A stretch of DNA of 64,000 bases from an uncultured Pelagibacteraceae bacterium (GTDB lineage: Bacteria > Pseudomonadota > Alphaproteobacteria > Pelagibacterales > Pelagibacteraceae), in NCBI GenBank assembly GCA_902574035.1, contig CACGMC010000003.1:157298-221297 (forward strand), written 5' to 3'. Under the pieces are notes generated by a model. It saw nothing but the letters and a program-made list of their open reading frames with translations. It did not search any database and was not told where the DNA came from. Both the position numbers and the translations under genes were made by a program. Shown here piece after piece: positions 33,380 to 42,599 of this stretch (positions are counted from its first letter, which is position 1; every line of letters begins with the position of its first letter).

Positions 33380-33994
33380 ATGATCAATAAAATAAAACAA
33401 TTATTTTTTATATTTTTGATTTTATTATCTTTAAATTCATTTGTAAAAGCTGAACAACAGATTGAAAAAATTTTAAAAAATCAAACTTTAACAGTATTTG
33501 ATTTAGGATTGTTAAGACTAAAAGATGATCTTAAAGCAGTTGTCCCATTTATAGACATAAGAGAATTTAAATATTTGCCAGCAAATATTTATACTGAGGC
33601 TCTTTATTCCTCAACAGCTGACCAAATTTTATTAATTGTATCAGTGCCAATGGAGAGAAATTTAAATAAAAAATCTTACATGGCTGATTCGATCACATGT
33701 AGAAAAATATACACGTCTGTTAAGGAAAACTTGTTAAATAGTGAAGGATATTCAAACACAACTTACCGTAGAGCCGCATCATATTTAACTAATATTTTTA
33801 CACCTCCAAGCAAATGGGCGAGCTGGAGAAATGATGAAAGATTAAGTAAACAGCTCGTGGAGTTCGTAAAGCTAGAAATTACTTTGAAACCTACTAGTAA
33901 ATATGCAGTGTTAAATAAAGTAAGACCCTTTACTTGCGAAGGTAACCTAGCTTCATCTTATGAGGACGTGAAAATAACAAGAAGATTCAACTAA
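33380..33994 (+). CDS. Secreted protein of unknown function in the Pho cluster, 204 aa
   Basis: I choose the ATG at 33380, because it opens a clear signal peptide (MINKIKQLFFIF...SFVKA). A longer frame from 33230 would run through the end of phoR. The mature ~180 residues have no recognised domain; two or more cysteines (SITCRKIY, RPFTCEG) could be bridged. It is probably periplasmic. Its position between phoR and pstS suggests a role in phosphate acquisition or sensing, an inference from context only. Confidence 0.65.
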   Translation: MINKIKQLFFIFLILLSLNSFVKAEQQIEKILKNQTLTVFDLGLLRLKDDLKAVVPFIDIREFKYLPANIYTEALYSSTADQILLIVSVPMERNLNKKSYMADSITCRKIYTSVKENLLNSEGYSNTTYRRAASYLTNIFTPPSKWASWRNDERLSKQLVEFVKLEITLKPTSKYAVLNKVRPFTCEGNLASSYEDVKITRRFN

Positions 33995-34019
33995 TACGGA
34001 ATCAACTAAAAAGTTACTT

Positions 34020-34066
34020 TTTTAACATATCTGTAACAAATTCTTAATACAAACGAGTCCTATCAA
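34020..34066 (+). promoter_or_regulatory. Pho box and promoter region of pstS
   Basis: TTTTAAC-ATAT-CTGTAAC (34020-34037) is followed four bases later by a third, weaker half-site TCTTAAT (34042-34048), keeping the 11-base period. A possible -10 TATCAA is at 34061. No good -35 is visible, as expected for PhoB-activated promoters. pstS starts at 34121 with the ribosome site AGAGAGGA. Confidence 0.65.
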
Positions 34067-34120
34067 GTCTAAAAAATTATCGTTTGTTAATTAATTAATA
34101 AATATAACAGAGAGGAAAAT

Positions 34121-35125
34121 ATGAAAAAACTAACAATCGCTTTAGCTTCATTATTAACGATGTTAATCGTTACTTCTGCTCAAGCTAGAGATCAAATTAA
34201 AATAGTTGGTTCTTCAACAGTATTCCCATATGCAACAATTGTTGCAGAAAGATTTGGTTCATCTGGAAAATTTAAGACTCCAGTAATTGAATCTACAGGA
34301 ACTGGTGGTGGAGCAAAACTATTCTGCGCAGGAGTCGGTGCAGAACATCCAGATATAACTAATGCTTCTAGAGCTATGAAAGCTAAAGAGTATGCGCTAT
34401 GTCAAAAAAATGGTGTTAACGAAATTGTGGAGATTACAGTAGGTAACGATGGTATCACTCTTGCATTTTCTAAAGATCAAAAACCAGTAAACTTTACAAA
34501 AAAACAATTATGGGCAGCATTAGCAAAAGAAGTTGCTAAAGATGGTAAACTTGTACCAAACCCATATAAAAAGTGGAGCGACATCGATCCTTCATTACCA
34601 AATTATGATATCAAAATCATGGTTCCACCAGGAACATCTGGAACTAGGGATGCTTGGAACTCATTAGTAATGAAAAAAGGTATTGATGATGCATCAAAAG
34701 CTGCTGGTGCAAAATATAAAGCATTAAGAGAAGACGGTGCTGCAATTGAAGTAGGTGAAAATGACTCACTTATTATTCAAAAATTAGCTGCGGACAAAGA
34801 AATGTTTGGTTTCTTTGGGTTCAGTTATTTCTTAGCTGCAAAAGATAAATTGCAAGCTGCAAGTATCGAAGGTGGTCAACCAAGCTTAAGCTCTATTCAA
34901 GACTATAGCTACGCTGTTGCTAGACCTTTATTCTTCTACGTTAAAAAGGCTCACGTAGGCGTAATTCCTGGTTTACACGAATTCGTAAAAGAATTCACAG
35001 GTAAAAAGTCTATTGGTAAAAAAGGCTACTTAACTGATATCGGTTTAGTTCCATTAGATGGTAAGTTATACAAGACATCTAGAACTAATGCTGTTAAATT
35101 AGTAAATATGCCGCCTAAAAAGTAA
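34121..35125 (+). CDS. pstS: Phosphate-binding protein PstS
   Basis: 334 residues with a signal peptide cleaved near SAQA-RDQ. Phosphate-binding landmarks are VGSSTVFPYA (residues 31-40), STGTGGGAKLFC, ITNASRAMKAKE and PPGTSGTRDAWN. It captures phosphate in the periplasm for PstCAB. Codon choice (frequent GCT, GGT, ACA) and a strong ribosome site suggest high expression. A terminator-like hairpin directly after the gene would keep PstS in excess over the membrane components. Confidence 0.95.
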   Translation: MKKLTIALASLLTMLIVTSAQARDQIKIVGSSTVFPYATIVAERFGSSGKFKTPVIESTGTGGGAKLFCAGVGAEHPDITNASRAMKAKEYALCQKNGVNEIVEITVGNDGITLAFSKDQKPVNFTKKQLWAALAKEVAKDGKLVPNPYKKWSDIDPSLPNYDIKIMVPPGTSGTRDAWNSLVMKKGIDDASKAAGAKYKALREDGAAIEVGENDSLIIQKLAADKEMFGFFGFSYFLAAKDKLQAASIEGGQPSLSSIQDYSYAVARPLFFYVKKAHVGVIPGLHEFVKEFTGKKSIGKKGYLTDIGLVPLDGKLYKTSRTNAVKLVNMPPKK

Positions 35126-35144
35126 TTTTACTTTTTAAAAAATT

Positions 35145-35171
35145 AAAAGGGGGTTTCGGCCCCCTTTTTTT
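35145..35171 (+). terminator. Intraoperonic terminator between pstS and pstC
   Basis: GGGGG-TTTCGG-CCCCC with flanking A4/T7 is a textbook intrinsic terminator. Because pstC follows at once in the same direction, it probably acts as a partial terminator that sets a high PstS to PstC ratio. Confidence 0.85.
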
Positions 35172-35187
35172 AACTGGAGCTTGAAAA

Positions 35188-36564
35188 ATGAATTTAGTTC
35201 TTATAAGTCTTATTCTACTTTTAGGTTTCTCCAGCTATTATTTTGGTAGAAAAAAAGCAACAATTATTCAATCTTCACAAAGACTAACAGCACTTCCAAA
35301 ATTTTATGGTTATTATCTTGCGATTTGGTGCGCAGCACCGGCACTTATAATTTTTTCTTTATGGTCAGTGTTTGAACCAACAATAGTAAAAAATTTTATT
35401 TTAGCAGATTATTTGGATCAAAATTTAACTAAGAATGAGCTTCAACTTATTTATACAAAAGTAAAGGCTTTAGCATTAGGAACGTATACAGGAGATATTA
35501 ATAATTTTTTAGATAATTCTGCAGGTAAATACATCCAAATTAAAAATATGGCTAATAACGCTAAGATCGTAATTGTCTTAGCAGCTTTAATTTTATCATT
35601 AAGCTATGCTTATCAATCTATTAAAAAGAATAACAGAATGAGGGAACCAGTAGAAATATTTTTAAAATGGGTTTTATTTACAGCTTCTTTGGCAGCAGTT
35701 CTTGTAACAATAGGAATTGTATTTTCACTTTTGTTTGAAGCCATAAGATTTTTTCAATCCGTCAGGATATTTGATTTCATTTTTGGAACACATTGGTATC
35801 CGGCAAAAACATTTGTGAGAGATGGTCAACCAGATCCTGAATTAATGAAAGATGCATTTGGAGCGGTACCATTATTTGCTGGAACTTTTTTCATTGCATT
35901 TATAGCAATGTGTGTAGCAATCCCAGTTGGGTTGTTAAGCGGAATTTATCTCGCAGAGTATGCAACAAGAAAAGTTAGAAAATATGCTAAGCCTATAATT
36001 GAAATTTTAGCAGGTATCCCAACCGTAGTATATGGATTTTTTGCTGCCCTCACTGTAGGTCCCTTCGTAAAAGAAATTGGAAATTCTTTAGGATTAGAAG
36101 TTTCATCAGAAAGTGCACTTGCAGCAGGAGCTGTTATGGGGGTTATGATAATCCCTTTTATATCAAGTTTAAGCGATGACGTTATATCAGCAGTTCCACA
36201 AAATTTAAGGGATGGAAGTTATGCGATGGGTGCTACGAAATCAGAGACTATTAAGAAAGTTATATTTCCTGCAGCATTACCGGGGATAGTCGGATCTATT
36301 TTACTTGCTGTTTCCAGAGCAGTCGGTGAGACTATGATCGTAGTGATGGCATCTGGATTAGCTGCAAATTTAACAGCCAACCCTTTAGAGTCCACGTCTA
36401 CTATTACAGCTCAAATAGTAGTTATACTTATTGGCGACCAACAATTTGGAGATCCAAAAACTCAGGCAGCTTTTGCCTTAGGAATATCTTTATTTGTAGT
36501 AACACTTTTTTTAAATGTTATTGCTTTAACAGTTGTGAAAAAATATAGGGAAAAATATGAATGA
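35188..36564 (+). CDS. pstC: Phosphate ABC transporter permease PstC
   Basis: 458 residues. A ~210-residue N-terminal region with two or three extra helices, as in alphaproteobacterial PstC, precedes the permease core: FAGTFFIAFIAMCVAIPVGLLSGIYLAEYA, ILAGIPTVVYGFFAALTVGP, and the ATPase-contacting loop DGSYAMGATKSETIKKVIFPAALPGI. It forms the inner-membrane channel with PstA. It overlaps pstA by 8 bases. Confidence 0.95.
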   Translation: MNLVLISLILLLGFSSYYFGRKKATIIQSSQRLTALPKFYGYYLAIWCAAPALIIFSLWSVFEPTIVKNFILADYLDQNLTKNELQLIYTKVKALALGTYTGDINNFLDNSAGKYIQIKNMANNAKIVIVLAALILSLSYAYQSIKKNNRMREPVEIFLKWVLFTASLAAVLVTIGIVFSLLFEAIRFFQSVRIFDFIFGTHWYPAKTFVRDGQPDPELMKDAFGAVPLFAGTFFIAFIAMCVAIPVGLLSGIYLAEYATRKVRKYAKPIIEILAGIPTVVYGFFAALTVGPFVKEIGNSLGLEVSSESALAAGAVMGVMIIPFISSLSDDVISAVPQNLRDGSYAMGATKSETIKKVIFPAALPGIVGSILLAVSRAVGETMIVVMASGLAANLTANPLESTSTITAQIVVILIGDQQFGDPKTQAAFALGISLFVVTLFLNVIALTVVKKYREKYE

Positions 36565-37828
36565 GGCTAAGAGAAAACTCTTAAATAAACGTTACAGGGC
36601 AGAAGCAAATTTTAAATTATTTGGACAAATTGCAATAGGTTTAGCTCTGCTATTTTTAGCTGTTTTTATGTATAAAATTTTTTCAAAAGGTTACACAGCT
36701 TTCCAAAAAACATGGATTGTTACGGAAGTTCATTACGATAAAGAATTAATGTTAATTGAGACAGATAATCCGAGCTTAGAAGATTTGGAGAACGCCGATT
36801 ATTATGACATAGCCTACAAAGCAATGACTCGTTTAGATCCCTCTCTTCCTGAGGAAGACGATCGTCAACTTATTCAAATGGTGGCATTTACCTATGAACA
36901 AGAAGTTAAAAATCATCTTTTAAAAAATCCAAGTCTTCTAGGAAAAATAGCTCCTATAAGATTAACGGCTTCAGATGATTTAGACCAAGTCCATAAAGGA
37001 AATTATCCTCGTGATATTCCAGAGGAAGATAGAAGAGTTAATGATTATCAATTGAAAATATATGACATGTTGAATGAGAGAGGTGATATTTTATCAAAAT
37101 TCAATTTAAGCTTTTTCACTAATCCAGACTCTAGAGAAGCCGAACTAGCTGGTATAGCAAGTTCGTTTATGGGAACAGTATTTAGTATTTTAGTATGTTT
37201 AGCTTTTTCTTTTCCCATTGCAGTTTTAGCAGCAATATATTTAGAGGAATTTGCCCCTAAAAATAAGTTTACTGATTTTATCGAGGTTAATATAAACAAC
37301 TTAGCTGCTGTACCATCAATAGTTTTTGGTCTTTTAGGTTTAGGGGTTTTATTAGCAGTATTTAATTTGCCAAGATCAACACCTTTAGTTGGAGGAATAA
37401 CCTTATCCTTAATGACACTTCCCACAATTATTATTGCTGCGCGGGCTTCTTTAAAAGCAGTTCCCCCAAGTATAAGAGAGGCTGCTTTAGCGATGGGAGC
37501 AAGTAACATGCAGACAACGATGCATCACACTGTACCTCTTTCAATGCCCGGTACTCTTTCAGGCACTATTATTGGATTGGCACAAGCTCTTGGAGAAACA
37601 GCACCGCTTATACTTATAGGTATGGTTGCTTTTGTAAACACTATCCCAGGCACTCCTGTAGACCCAGCTGCAAGTTTGCCCGTTCAAATTTACATTTGGA
37701 GTGAATCAGCAGAAAGAGGGTTTGTTGAAAAAGTAAGTGCTTGTATAATGGTTTTACTTGGATTTTTAATATTGATGAATTTAGCGGCTCAGATTATAAG
37801 ACATAAATTTGAGAGGAAATGGAACTAA
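36557..37828 (+). CDS. pstA: Phosphate ABC transporter permease PstA
   Basis: 423 residues, longer than E. coli PstA (296 aa) because of an N-terminal extension. One helix (about residues 21-42) and a ~150-residue periplasmic-side domain of the DUF3333 type are common in alphaproteobacteria. The permease part holds [35 protein letters not shown] and the [25 protein letters not shown] coupling loop. Its end overlaps the pstB start region by 20 bases if pstB begins at 37809. Confidence 0.95.
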   Translation: MNEAKRKLLNKRYRAEANFKLFGQIAIGLALLFLAVFMYKIFSKGYTAFQKTWIVTEVHYDKELMLIETDNPSLEDLENADYYDIAYKAMTRLDPSLPEEDDRQLIQMVAFTYEQEVKNHLLKNPSLLGKIAPIRLTASDDLDQVHKGNYPRDIPEEDRRVNDYQLKIYDMLNERGDILSKFNLSFFTNPDSREAELAGIASSFMGTVFSILVCLAFSFPIAVLAAIYLEEFAPKNKFTDFIEVNINNLAAVPSIVFGLLGLGVLLAVFNLPRSTPLVGGITLSLMTLPTIIIAARASLKAVPPSIREAALAMGASNMQTTMHHTVPLSMPGTLSGTIIGLAQALGETAPLILIGMVAFVNTIPGTPVDPAASLPVQIYIWSESAERGFVEKVSACIMVLLGFLILMNLAAQIIRHKFERKWN

Positions 37829-37829
37829 C

Positions 37830-38585
37830 ATGACAAAGATAAGCGCAAAAAATGTAAATGTTTTTTATGGCTCTAAGCAGGCTTTGTTCGATGTTTCACT
37901 AGATATAATGGATAAAGAAGTGACTGCTTTAATCGGTCCATCAGGATGTGGAAAGTCAACTTTTCTAAGATGTTTAAATAGAATGAATGATGTAATAGAT
38001 ATTTGTAAAGTTGAAGGAAGCATTAAAATGGATGAATTGGAACTCAATTCGAGAAAACTGGACGTTGTAAGACTAAGAGAGAATGTAGGTATGGTGTTTC
38101 AAAAACCAAATCCATTTCCAAAAACAATTTATGAAAACGTCTCTTATGGACCTACAATTCATGGTATGGCTCAATCTAAAAGTGAATTAGATCAGATTGT
38201 TGAGATGAGTTTAAAAAAAGCCGCTCTTTGGGAAGAGGTAAAAGACAGATTAGATGAAATTGGCACTGGTTTATCAGGAGGTCAACAACAAAGATTATGT
38301 ATAGCTAGGGCTATTTCAGTTAGTCCGGAAGTGATTTTAATGGACGAACCTTGCTCAGCTCTAGATCCTATAGCTACTGCTCAAATTGAAGAATTAATTG
38401 ATGATTTAAAAAAAGAACACACAATAGTGATAGTTACCCACTCGATGTCTCAAGCAGCAAGGGTATCTCAAAAAACAGGTTTCTTCCACCTCGGAAAACT
38501 TATAGAATTTGGCGATACAGAAAAAATATTTAAAAATCCTGACAACCAACAAACTCAGGATTATATTACAGGAAGGTTTGGTTAA
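37830..38585 (+). CDS. pstB: Phosphate ABC transporter ATP-binding protein PstB
   Basis: 251 residues from the ATG at 37830 ([19 protein letters not shown]), which matches the usual PstB start and follows the pstA stop by one base. An in-frame start at 37809 would add seven residues inside pstA. Walker [20 protein letters not shown], signature [14 protein letters not shown] and Walker [14 protein letters not shown] are intact. It energises phosphate uptake and, with PhoU, helps to signal phosphate status to PhoR. Confidence 0.95.
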   Translation: MTKISAKNVNVFYGSKQALFDVSLDIMDKEVTALIGPSGCGKSTFLRCLNRMNDVIDICKVEGSIKMDELELNSRKLDVVRLRENVGMVFQKPNPFPKTIYENVSYGPTIHGMAQSKSELDQIVEMSLKKAALWEEVKDRLDEIGTGLSGGQQQRLCIARAISVSPEVILMDEPCSALDPIATAQIEELIDDLKKEHTIVIVTHSMSQAARVSQKTGFFHLGKLIEFGDTEKIFKNPDNQQTQDYITGRFG

Positions 38586-39265
38586 TGAGTGAAAAACCAC
38601 ATATAGTAAAATCTTACGAAGAACAGCTGCAACTCTTGAAGGATACTATAGTCAAAATGGGAGCAAGTGTTGAAAAACAGCTTGAACAAACAATTCAATC
38701 ATTAGTAAAAAAAGATACTTCTTTAGCAGACAAGTCTATAAAAGATGATGAAAAAACAGATAAATACGAACTCCATATCGAAGAACAAGTCGTAAATTTA
38801 ATTGCCTTAAGACAGCCGATGGCGATAGATTTAAGAGAGACAGTTGTTGCTTTAAAAGTTTCATCTGATTTAGAAAGAATAGGCGATCTAGCAAAAAATA
38901 TTTCTAAAAGAACTCTAAAAGTTGGAACCGATTTACCAAGTGATATTATTAAAAATTTGGAGATAGCCGGTCTTAAAGCGGCCAAGCAAGTAAATTCTGT
39001 CCTTAATGCTTATCTACATAGAGCAAAAGATACCGCTGAAAATGTTTGGAATTCAGATGAGGAGATAGACCAATTGACCAATACAAATATGGAGGCCGCT
39101 ATAAAACATTTAGAAAAAAAGAAAGAGGATATAAATAAAATAACGCAATTACTTTTCATGTTAAAAAATATTGAGAGAATTGGTGATCATGCCACTAATA
39201 TCGCTGAACAAGTTTACTTTTTAATTACCGGCGACTATCTCGAAGGAGAAAGACCGAAAGGTTAG
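38585..39265 (+). CDS. phoU: Phosphate signalling regulator PhoU
   Basis: 226 residues forming two three-helix PhoU repeats. The metal-binding signatures appear twice, as ETVVALKVSSDLERIGDLAKNISKR and MLKNIERIGDHATNIAEQV. PhoU keeps PhoR in its phosphatase state when PstSCAB transports phosphate. Its start overlaps the last base of the pstB stop codon, so the genes are coupled. Confidence 0.95.
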   Translation: MSEKPHIVKSYEEQLQLLKDTIVKMGASVEKQLEQTIQSLVKKDTSLADKSIKDDEKTDKYELHIEEQVVNLIALRQPMAIDLRETVVALKVSSDLERIGDLAKNISKRTLKVGTDLPSDIIKNLEIAGLKAAKQVNSVLNAYLHRAKDTAENVWNSDEEIDQLTNTNMEAAIKHLEKKKEDINKITQLLFMLKNIERIGDHATNIAEQVYFLITGDYLEGERPKG

Positions 39266-39266
39266 A

Positions 39267-39950
39267 ATGAAGGCAAATCTATTCATAGTAGAAGATGAAA
39301 TGCCAATAGTAACTTTATTAAAGTACAATCTAGAAAAAGAAGGACACAAAGTAAATTATGCTTTAAATGGAGAAGATGCCATTCGAAGTATTAAAGATCA
39401 AAATCCGGACCTAATATTATTAGATTGGATGCTTCCAGACATTTCAGGAATAGAAGTTTGTAGAAATTTGAAGAGAATTAATTTACTTAAAAATATTCCA
39501 ATAATTATGCTTACGGCTAAGGGAGAAGAAGAAGATAAATTGAAGGGTTTTAAAACAGGCGCTGATGATTATGTTACAAAACCATTTAGTCAGAAAGAAT
39601 TAATTGCTAGAGTAAACGCATTATTGAAACGTGCTAAACCAAATGCGGTTGAGGACGTGGTTATTTTTGAAGACTTAAAAGTTGATCGAGCGCAAAAAAG
39701 AGTTTTTAGAGGAGAAAAAGAAGTTGAGCTAGGTCCTACGGAGTTTAAGCTTATAGATTTCTTAATTAAAAATCCTAAAAGAGTTTACTCCAGAGAACAA
39801 CTTTTAAATAATGTTTGGGGTGATAATGTTTATGTGGAGTCCAGAACAATTGATGTCCATATTAGAAGAGTAAGAAAAGCAATAAATATTGACGGAAAAA
39901 AAGATTTAATTAGAACCGTAAGGTCTTCAGGATATTCTTTAGATGGTTAA
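39267..39950 (+). CDS. phoB: Phosphate regulon response regulator PhoB
   Basis: 227 residues. The receiver domain has the acidic pocket VEDE (8-11), phosphoacceptor Asp53 (LILLDWMLPD), MLTAKGEE and the Lys of VTKPFSQ. The winged-helix OmpR/PhoB domain (about 130-225) carries LGPTEFKLIDFLIKNP and VDVHIRRVR-like DNA-recognition helices (IDVHIRRVRKAI). It should bind the Pho boxes reported upstream of plcP and pstS. It lies one base behind phoU. Confidence 0.95.
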   Translation: MKANLFIVEDEMPIVTLLKYNLEKEGHKVNYALNGEDAIRSIKDQNPDLILLDWMLPDISGIEVCRNLKRINLLKNIPIIMLTAKGEEEDKLKGFKTGADDYVTKPFSQKELIARVNALLKRAKPNAVEDVVIFEDLKVDRAQKRVFRGEKEVELGPTEFKLIDFLIKNPKRVYSREQLLNNVWGDNVYVESRTIDVHIRRVRKAINIDGKKDLIRTVRSSGYSLDG

Positions 39951-40453
39951 ATGTCTTTAGGGCGAATAAAATTTGTAATTTTCCCGCCTAAATCTAAATC
40001 TTTCCAAGATTTAAATTTAAACTCAAACTCCGCAACAGCAGCTGTAGAAAATTTATGACACATGTCTTTATAAAAATTTGAATTTTGGTTTAGACAAATT
40101 TTGCTACAGAAATCCTTAATTGATGGCATATGGTTGATTAACAGTAAACTTTTATATTTATCATCTACTTTTTTTATTATCTTTAAAATCTCGATTTCTG
40201 AAGTATTATACAATTCTTTTAACTTTAAAATTTTTGCTTTTTCTGCTGGCCCATTTAGATAACTAAGTGTTTCCAATGTTCTTTTAGAAGATGAAGTTAA
40301 AATTAAATCAAAAAATATTTTATTTTTAACAAATCTTTCACAAATCTTTTTTGAACTTTCAATACCTCTTTTGTTTAAAGGTCTTTCAAAATCTACTAAA
40401 TCCGGGAAATCCCAACTAGATTTAGCGTGTCTCATAGCATATAATTTAAACAT
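39947..40453 (-). CDS. sixA: SixA-like phosphohistidine phosphatase
   Basis: 168 residues from the ATG at 40453 (MFKLYAMRHAKSSW). A longer frame would overlap the divergent ppk start. The histidine-phosphatase motif is MRHAKSSW (RHG-type, catalytic His), with LTSSSKRTLETL and LLINHMPSI holding the other catalytic residues. SixA removes phosphate from phosphohistidines of phosphotransfer proteins. Its place between phoB and ppk suggests a link to phosphate signalling. It converges on phoB with a 4 bp overlap and diverges from ppk with a 13 bp gap. Confidence 0.82.
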   Translation of the reverse strand: MFKLYAMRHAKSSWDFPDLVDFERPLNKRGIESSKKICERFVKNKIFFDLILTSSSKRTLETLSYLNGPAEKAKILKLKELYNTSEIEILKIIKKVDDKYKSLLLINHMPSIKDFCSKICLNQNSNFYKDMCHKFSTAAVAEFEFKFKSWKDLDLGGKITNFIRPKDI

Positions 40454-40466
40454 ATTTTTTAATTTT

Positions 40467-42599
40467 ATGTCAAAAATAGATTTAACAAAAGCATTGTCTT
40501 CAGAGCAGCAGCTAATCAATAGAGAAATTTCTTGGCTACAATTTAATGACCGAGTTTTGGAAGAGTCTAAAAATGTTAAAAACCCTCTTTTTGAGAGAGT
40601 TAAATTTTTATCAATTGCTGGAACTAATCTTGACGAATTTTTTATGGTAAGAGTTGCAGGATTATATAATCAAATAAAAGACGATTTTGATCAATTAAGT
40701 GCAGATGGTTTAACTTCAGAAGAACAATTATCTAGAGTAGTTTTAAAAACTAAAGATTTATTAATAAAACAAAACGACTCATTTAAACAACTTTTAAATG
40801 AACTAAAAAAAGAGAAAATCTATTTAAAAAAAATAAAAGATTTGGATAAAAAATCCATAGATTTTTTAAGAGATTATTTTAATGAAACCGTCTATCCAGT
40901 GATTACACCTACAGCGATCGACCCCTCTCATCCCTTTCCCTTTATTGCCAATAAAGGACAAGCAATTTTGATGAAACTAGAAAAAGTAAAAAACAAAAGA
41001 AATTTAAATGTGATTATTGTTATACCTAGGGCTCTTCCAAAGTTTATAGATATAGATGGACAATCTGATCAATTCATCACGATAGAAGATTTAATAAGTT
41101 ACTTTTCTGAAAGTATATTTCCTGAGCACGAACTTGTATCATTTCTTCCTTTTAAAATTATTAGAGATAGCGACATAGAGATAGATGACGAAGCTGAAGA
41201 TCTTGTAAGGTACTTTGAAAAGGCGATTAAAAAAAGAAGAAGAGGTAGTATCGTTAAATTAGAAATTCTTAAAGGATCAAGCAATAATTTAAAAGATTTT
41301 CTCAGTAAAAAATTAGATGTGTCAGACGAACACGTCTATGAAGTAGAGGGAATAGTTGGAATTCAAGATATAGATGAAATCTGTAAGAAAAAATCTCCAC
41401 ACTTAAGATTTAAAAAATTTAACCCAAGACCTGTAGAAAGATTAGAAGAATTTAATCATAAATTTTTTTCAGCAATCAAATCCAAAGATTTTGTTGTTCA
41501 TCATCCATTTGAAACATTTGATGTTGTTATTCAATTTTTAGAGACTGCAGCTAAGGATGAAAAAGTAATTGCTATTAAACAAACTCTTTATAGAACAACT
41601 CCTGACTCTCCGATAGTGAAAGCTTTAATTGCGGCTGCTGAAAATGGAAAAGCAGTTACAGCAGTTGTTGAAATCAAAGCTAGATTTGATGAAGAAAAAA
41701 ATATTGAATTATCCCGTAAACTAGAAAAAGCAGGTGTTCAGATTGTTTATGGATTTGCAAAATATAAAACGCATGCAAAAGCTAGTTTAGTTTTAAGAAA
41801 AGAAAAAGGAAAAACTAAAACCTACGTTCATCTAGGAACAGGAAATTATCATCCTATTAACGCAAAAATCTATACAGATTTATCTCTATTTTCTTCTGAT
41901 CCACTAATAGCGAAGGATGTTGAAAAATTCTTTACTTTTGTTACTGGTTACGCAAAGCCTAGCAAGCTAAATAAAATTATATTATCTCCAATTAATTCAA
42001 GACTATTCCTAGAGAAACAAATAGATAACGAAATTAGCAATTCTTTAAAAGGAAAAGATGCTGAAATATGGGCTAAAATGAATTCATTGGTAGATCCACA
42101 AATAATTAAAAAATTTTATGAGGCATCTTGTAAAGGAGTGAAAATAAAATTATCTGTTAGGGGCGTTTGTTGTTTAAGGCCTGGAGTTAAAGGTTTATCT
42201 GAAAATATCGAGGTTAAAAGTATTATTGGAAGGTTTTTGGAGCACTCTAGAATATATTGTTTTGCTAATGGTTCTCCTATGCCAAGTAGGCAAAATTTAG
42301 TATATATTGGATCAGCTGATTTGATGCCTAGAAATTTAGATAGAAGAGTAGAAATTTTGGTCCCAATAGAAAACAATACTGTTCATGAACAGATTTTAGA
42401 TCAAATTATGGTTGCTAATTTTCTTGATAACTCTCAAAGCTGGCATTTAGATAGCTTAGGGAATTATCATAAGGGAAAACCACTTTTAATGAAAAAAGCC
42501 TTTTCAGCTCATAATTATTTTATGAGTTATCCAAGCTTATCAGGTCGAGGAAAATCTATAATGAAAATGAAACCTGAAATATTAAGAATTATTAAATGA
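40467..42599 (+). CDS. ppk: Polyphosphate kinase Ppk1
   Basis: 710 residues from the ATG at 40467 (MSKIDLTKAL). An upstream in-frame start would overlap sixA heavily. Landmarks are LINREISWLQFNDRVLEE (N domain), DEFFMVRVAG, VVHHPFETFD, KQTLYRTTPDSPIVKAL, KYKTHAKASLVLR with the autophosphorylated His, and ANGSPMPSRQNLVYIGSADLMPRNLDRRVE. Ppk1 builds polyphosphate from ATP at the membrane. It is coupled to ppx (4-base overlap), making a polyP synthesis and breakdown pair next to the Pho regulon. Confidence 0.95.
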   Translation: MSKIDLTKALSSEQQLINREISWLQFNDRVLEESKNVKNPLFERVKFLSIAGTNLDEFFMVRVAGLYNQIKDDFDQLSADGLTSEEQLSRVVLKTKDLLIKQNDSFKQLLNELKKEKIYLKKIKDLDKKSIDFLRDYFNETVYPVITPTAIDPSHPFPFIANKGQAILMKLEKVKNKRNLNVIIVIPRALPKFIDIDGQSDQFITIEDLISYFSESIFPEHELVSFLPFKIIRDSDIEIDDEAEDLVRYFEKAIKKRRRGSIVKLEILKGSSNNLKDFLSKKLDVSDEHVYEVEGIVGIQDIDEICKKKSPHLRFKKFNPRPVERLEEFNHKFFSAIKSKDFVVHHPFETFDVVIQFLETAAKDEKVIAIKQTLYRTTPDSPIVKALIAAAENGKAVTAVVEIKARFDEEKNIELSRKLEKAGVQIVYGFAKYKTHAKASLVLRKEKGKTKTYVHLGTGNYHPINAKIYTDLSLFSSDPLIAKDVEKFFTFVTGYAKPSKLNKIILSPINSRLFLEKQIDNEISNSLKGKDAEIWAKMNSLVDPQIIKKFYEASCKGVKIKLSVRGVCCLRPGVKGLSENIEVKSIIGRFLEHSRIYCFANGSPMPSRQNLVYIGSADLMPRNLDRRVEILVPIENNTVHEQILDQIMVANFLDNSQSWHLDSLGNYHKGKPLLMKKAFSAHNYFMSYPSLSGRGKSIMKMKPEILRIIK

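Noticed and set aside
37048..37509. 153-codon frame antisense to pstA
   Set aside because: It lies opposite the conserved permease core and has no ribosome site; the pstA reading is certain.
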